From the NCBI GenBank assembly GCA_020284085.1, contig JACEVL010000084.1, positions 243,501-307,500 on the forward strand: a stretch of DNA of 64,000 nucleotides, written 5' to 3'. A program made the translations under genes and the position numbers. Below the pieces are notes generated by a model, which saw only the letters and a list, made by a program, of their open reading frames with translations, did no database searches and had not been told where the DNA came from. This DNA is from Aporrectodea caliginosa. Taxonomy: Eukaryota > Annelida > Clitellata > Crassiclitellata > Lumbricidae. Shown piece after piece: positions 23,737 through 64,000 of the stretch; the first letter of the stretch is position 1; the number at the start of each line of letters is the position of its first letter.

Positions 23737-24396
23737 ATGAGGTGCTGTTGGGTTGGTTGCACTTCTGATGCGTTTCTCTGTAAGAGGAGCCATGTAAATG
23801 TGCACTCACGATATGAATACGAATTTACTAAAACGTGCCTGGTGTGTTTAGCGCCGAAATGCAACATTCATCCATTCACCGAGAGCAGTTATATGGCTAC
23901 TCATCAAGGCATCTACGCTATCGACTCAGAAAATTTCTCAGCCCAGAACAAAGACAACAGTTTGAGTTTTGATATGAGGTACATAGACAGAAAGACACCA
24001 GGATCCATATCCAGAGAGAGGTTATTCCAGTTATGTGACCCAACCACAGAGAAGAAATACGAAATCCGTGAACTATCCCTCAGGATAAATGATAAATTAC
24101 TACTATCAGTTGGCCCCGAATATCAGTTAGTCCAGCGGCTGCGATATCTTTTGCTCTGTAGCTCGTTCATAGGTTTGTATTTTATAGATCCGTCCGCAGA
24201 CCAGTTTATCACGCAGGCCTGCTTTGTGTGGCACTCGGCTTTCCTTCTGCTGCCCTGCTACCTGTCGTTGCAGAGGCTGCTTTTGAGACTGCTGGTCTGC
24301 TGCATACCTGGGCTCTTTAATTCCTCGGGAAATGCTTACAGTTCGATCTGCGATGGATTATCAGTAGGGCGCTGTAGTATTTATGGCGGACCATGA
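23737..24396 (+). CDS. Uncharacterised single-exon open frame (219 aa)
   Basis: I do not recognise this protein. It is the longest intact frame in the intergenic region and is not low-complexity. The first about 50 residues hold seven cysteines (MRCCWVGC, CK, TCLVCLAPKC). A charged middle follows (about 55-120), then two hydrophobic stretches at about 133-152 and 160-186 that could be membrane spans. It could be a small membrane protein, a retrocopy, or a chance frame. An exon of a larger gene is also possible, since the stop falls in an unusual AGGTCA palindrome. No promoter or poly(A) signal was identified. Confidence 0.35.
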   Translation: MRCCWVGCTSDAFLCKRSHVNVHSRYEYEFTKTCLVCLAPKCNIHPFTESSYMATHQGIYAIDSENFSAQNKDNSLSFDMRYIDRKTPGSISRERLFQLCDPTTEKKYEIRELSLRINDKLLLSVGPEYQLVQRLRYLLLCSSFIGLYFIDPSADQFITQACFVWHSAFLLLPCYLSLQRLLLRLLVCCIPGLFNSSGNAYSSICDGLSVGRCSIYGGP

Positions 24397-24415
24397 CCTC
24401 AAAAGGTCATGACCT
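24394..24415. promoter_or_regulatory. Cluster of AGGTCA half-sites (possible nuclear-receptor element)
   Basis: TGACCT (24394), AGGTCA (24404) and TGACCT (24410). The last two form the palindrome AGGTCATGACCT without spacer, a known form of nuclear-receptor response element. It is about 1.05 kb upstream of the cadherin start codon. Function is inferred only from the motif. Confidence 0.25.
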
Positions 24416-24419
24416 GAAA

Positions 24420-25092
24420 TCGTAGTGTAGAGCTGATGCGTAGATTTGAATTGCACGGTTCAATAAGCGGCCTAGCATTAACGGATACGCGTGACTGAAC
24501 ACATTTCGCGAAGAAAAAAGTGTACAGTGTGTCCTGGAAAGGAACGCACGGCTATGATAAACAAAAACACATTTGGTTAATCTTCAGTTGCTGTGATGTT
24601 GTGGCTAATTTGGCTGTAAGTCTGTTTAAACTACGTTACGATTTGCATATTTGTTTAAAAGGTCTTTCGCTCTTTCTGTGAACTTGATCAAGAAGAATGT
24701 TAAATTAGGCATACTGCTAAAATTATAAACCTGAACTCATTTGTTTATGAATGCTGACTGATTCTGCAAATGAATGGATCGAAATGGAGGCTAAACTTAT
24801 TGGAAAGGAATTAAGTAAATTAGAAAGTAGCCTATATCTGGTAAAATGGAAAGAATTGAGTGATTCTAAGAATATTTTGGGCAAAATACTTCCAAAGTAG
24901 CTGTAGAGCTATTTTTGGAAAGTATTGAAGTAGGCCAATATAACAAAGGATCGCCTGGGAATTGATTGGAAGAGATTGGAAAATTTATAATTAATAATAA
25001 ACAGCGATCCATTTCCTGTTCAATAAATTCTAATATATTTCCAGTCACTTGCTTTGTTTGCAGTAGATTGAAATAAGATCGGAAGAATTAGT
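24420..25092. other. Intergenic DNA upstream of the cadherin gene
   Basis: AT-rich and without exon-like features. Confidence 0.5.
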
Positions 25093-25100
25093 AATTTGTT

Positions 25101-25314
25101 GGCAAGCATTTAGTATCGTGGTGCATGTATTTTTCTCCCGCAATTTTAGGCGTCGTGAGAGTCGGTTAGGGTCAGGTTACGCGTCGTGAGGGTCGGTTAG
25201 GGTCAGGGTTAGGGTTTGTGTCGTCTTTAGAACACATCGTACCTTCCGCGGAGCATGCCAAAAAATACCGTCCCACGCCCGAAAATACATGCACCACGAT
25301 ACTAAATGTTTGCC
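25101..25314. mobile_element. MITE with TTAGGG-rich core (214 bp)
   Basis: GGCAAGCATTTAGTATCGTG at 25101-25120 continues to about 25134 and is matched in reverse complement by 25282-25314 with one mismatch (arms of about 33 bp). AATTTGTT is present on both sides (25093-25100 and 25315-25322), an 8-bp target duplication. The core holds four TTAGGG motifs between 25166 and 25220. hAT, P and Merlin elements make 8-bp duplications; the GG ends do not decide among them. It lies 142 bp upstream of the cadherin start codon. Confidence 0.85.
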
Positions 25315-25455
25315 AATTTGTTCTCCTTTCCACTGGAATAAATTCTGACAATTTAAAATTGCTTTAGATACTACAAATCCTTGAGTTATTTAACATATCC
25401 TATTTCTAATTTAGGAGCCGCTTTGCAAACGTCGTTTGCAAGTATCGCCCTTCAA

Positions 25456-62565
<37,110 letters not shown>

Positions 62566-62639
62566 GTCTGATTATAGCTATTTATCTCTTCATTTATTTA
62601 GCGTCCATAATCAGTGAATCGCTTAAAGTGCACGCAATC

Positions 62640-62745
62640 AACTTGACTAGAGTCGTTGTACGGAATCCCTATAGCAGGCTCGAACCCGTAATCACTGGAT
62701 TATAGACCCAAAGCACGGTGTTCTATTCGCTCTATTACGTGATAT
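62640..62745 (-). mobile_element. tRNA-like SINE head, - strand
   Basis: On the - strand: an A-box-like taatagagcgaatag and a B-box GGGTTCGAGCCTGC (complement of 62678-62691). Confidence 0.5.
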
Positions 62746-62754
62746 ACAAATCGT

Positions 62755-62840
62755 CACCAGTGCTCACTCATTGCTCACTTACTCCTCGCTCACTTACTCC
62801 TCGCTCACTTACTCCTCGCTCACTTACTCCTCGCACACTA
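62755..62840. repeat. 15-bp minisatellite (tcacttactcctcgc)
   Basis: Four tandem copies, nearly identical, in the intron after exon 38. Confidence 0.95.
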
Positions 62841-62989
62841 ACTCGCTCATTAGCTTCTACTCTATTTAATCTGATCTTAAGAGTCCTATTGCGCTGTTCT
62901 CAGAATAAACTAGATTTGATTAGATTCTAATTTTAGCTAACTTAAATCAGAACAAACCGACTTTAAATATTTGTATGCAGTGCATAGGC

Positions 62990-64000
62990 TATGTTTATAA
63001 ATCAAACGATGCGTGAGAATATAAACTTTCTCTTAACCTGGGAAAAACTAATTATGTCCTTTTCCGATCTCATCGGAAACCCGTCCCTGCTACTGATTCC
63101 ATCCTCTCCATTGACAATATTCCTATTGTTCAAGTCAATTCTTCCAAATTCCTTGGGGTCTACATTGACCAACATTTAACCTGGAATGCTCACATAAGTA
63201 ATATTTCCACTAAGGTTGCCAAGAACATAGGGATTCTGGCTCGTGTATCCTACCTGTTACCTTCTAGAGTTCTGCATACACTATATTATTCTCTTGTTTA
63301 CCCTTATTTGACATACTGTAATATCGCCTGGGCCTCCAATTATTCCTCTCGTCTGAATAGGCTGTCTGTATTACAGAGACGAGTTGTACGTATTATTGCT
63401 GGGAGATCATTGATAACTAACACTGCAAGTAGATTTAGTATACTACGAATACTTAATATCCCTCAGATAAATAAATTGCAAATCTCTGAATTTATGTATC
63501 GCTTCGCCAACAAATCTCTTCCCCAATCTTCAGTCGCTACTTCTCTAAGATCTCTGATACACATTCTCATTATACAAGATCTCTCGATAACTTTGATGGA
63601 ACCTATGCCCGCACTAACACTCGTTATTTTACCCTAAGATGTGCTGGTCCTTCTGCCTGGAATAACCTACCGAAGTCACTGCGCACTCTTCCGAATCTTG
63701 CCCTATTTAAAAAAGAAGTCAGAGCCTACCTCCTTAACAATAGTCAATGCGTTATCTAAATATGGTTATTCATTGTTATACCACAATTAGTTAAGTGACC
63801 TAGTTAAGTGTTGTTAGTTAAGCCAGTTATTCTCATTTTTTTTCTGACAATCCTATTTGTGTAGACTATACTCATCTGTCATCCCTCTGCTAACATGGTA
63901 CACGGGTATCCCTAACTTAGCGGGACTTAAGTCCCTTCTGGGTGCCCGATTGTTTCCATCAATTAAGTTAATAAGATAATCTTGTGATCTGTCTGTTTTA
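62990..64000 (+). mobile_element. 5'-truncated LINE running to the window end
   Basis: FLGVYIDQHLTWNAHISNIS (63151-63210) and LTYCNIAWASNYSSRLNRLS (63309-63368) are close to the LINE at 50720-52292. The C-terminus goes to about 63760 with two frame changes near 63020-63060 and 63555-63620. The 3' UTR contains cttagcgggacttaagtccc (63916-63935), matching the 3' regions of the copies at 50830 and 28800. The 3' end is not reached. Confidence 0.9.

Noticed and set aside
25166..25220. Interstitial telomere or chromosome-fusion scar
   Set aside because: Only four TTAGGG motifs, wholly inside a MITE with its own target duplication, so transposition explains it.

Overview
This is animal nuclear DNA, most likely from an invertebrate. 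Genes are cut into short exons with GT-AG introns, and the introns are full of microsatellites, minisatellites, truncated LINEs, tRNA-derived SINEs, MITEs and one complete hAT transposon. No operon, ribosome-binding-site or bacterial signal is present. The species cannot be named from sequence alone; repeat style and gene content fit a marine invertebrate (lophotrochozoan or deuterostome), which is inference.

Layout. 1-4190: upstream DNA with a LINE fragment and simple repeats. 4261-16417: a four-exon gene for a 77-residue CRIP1-like single-LIM protein, read on the + strand. Its 10.5 kb first intron carries a complete hAT transposon (4932-9559) in the opposite orientation, with an apparently intact two-exon transposase of 818 residues and a perfect 8-bp target duplication, plus an old LINE and a MITE. 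16418-25414: intergenic, mostly degenerate tandem repeats, one unexplained 219-codon open frame (23737-24396), and a MITE with TTAGGG-rich core just upstream of the next gene. 25456 to beyond the right end: a very large cadherin gene on the + strand. I could place 38 coding exons (5757 nt, 1919 codons, all joining in frame) that encode a signal peptide, 17 extracellular cadherin (EC) repeats and the start of an eighteenth; the 3' end lies outside the window.

The cadherin is the main point of interest. Its first eight ECs resemble protocadherin-15 (Cad99C in insects) domain by domain, including the Cys pair after EC2, the GTP-x-x-Y motif in EC3 and the order of intact and eroded calcium motifs. 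Protocadherin-15 stops at 11 ECs. Here, from EC9 on, the gene changes to a regular array of nine exon pairs (about 135 nt + about 190 nt, all introns phase 0). In each, the canonical DxNDNxP linker is replaced by an RNLNxP-type linker, while the DxD and DxGxPP motifs stay. This suggests lineage-specific expansion of a calcium-poor region by exon-pair duplication.

Mobile DNA: at least four CR1/L2/jockey-like LINE fragments with recognisable reverse transcriptase, several 3' ends, at least two tRNA-derived SINE families (one with its A-box head repeated five times), and a short hairpin tail (GAGCGCC...GGGGCGCTATA) shared by a LINE, a SINE and about ten further copies. Two splice donors abut or lie inside long microsatellites, one of which is the expanded tail of a SINE.
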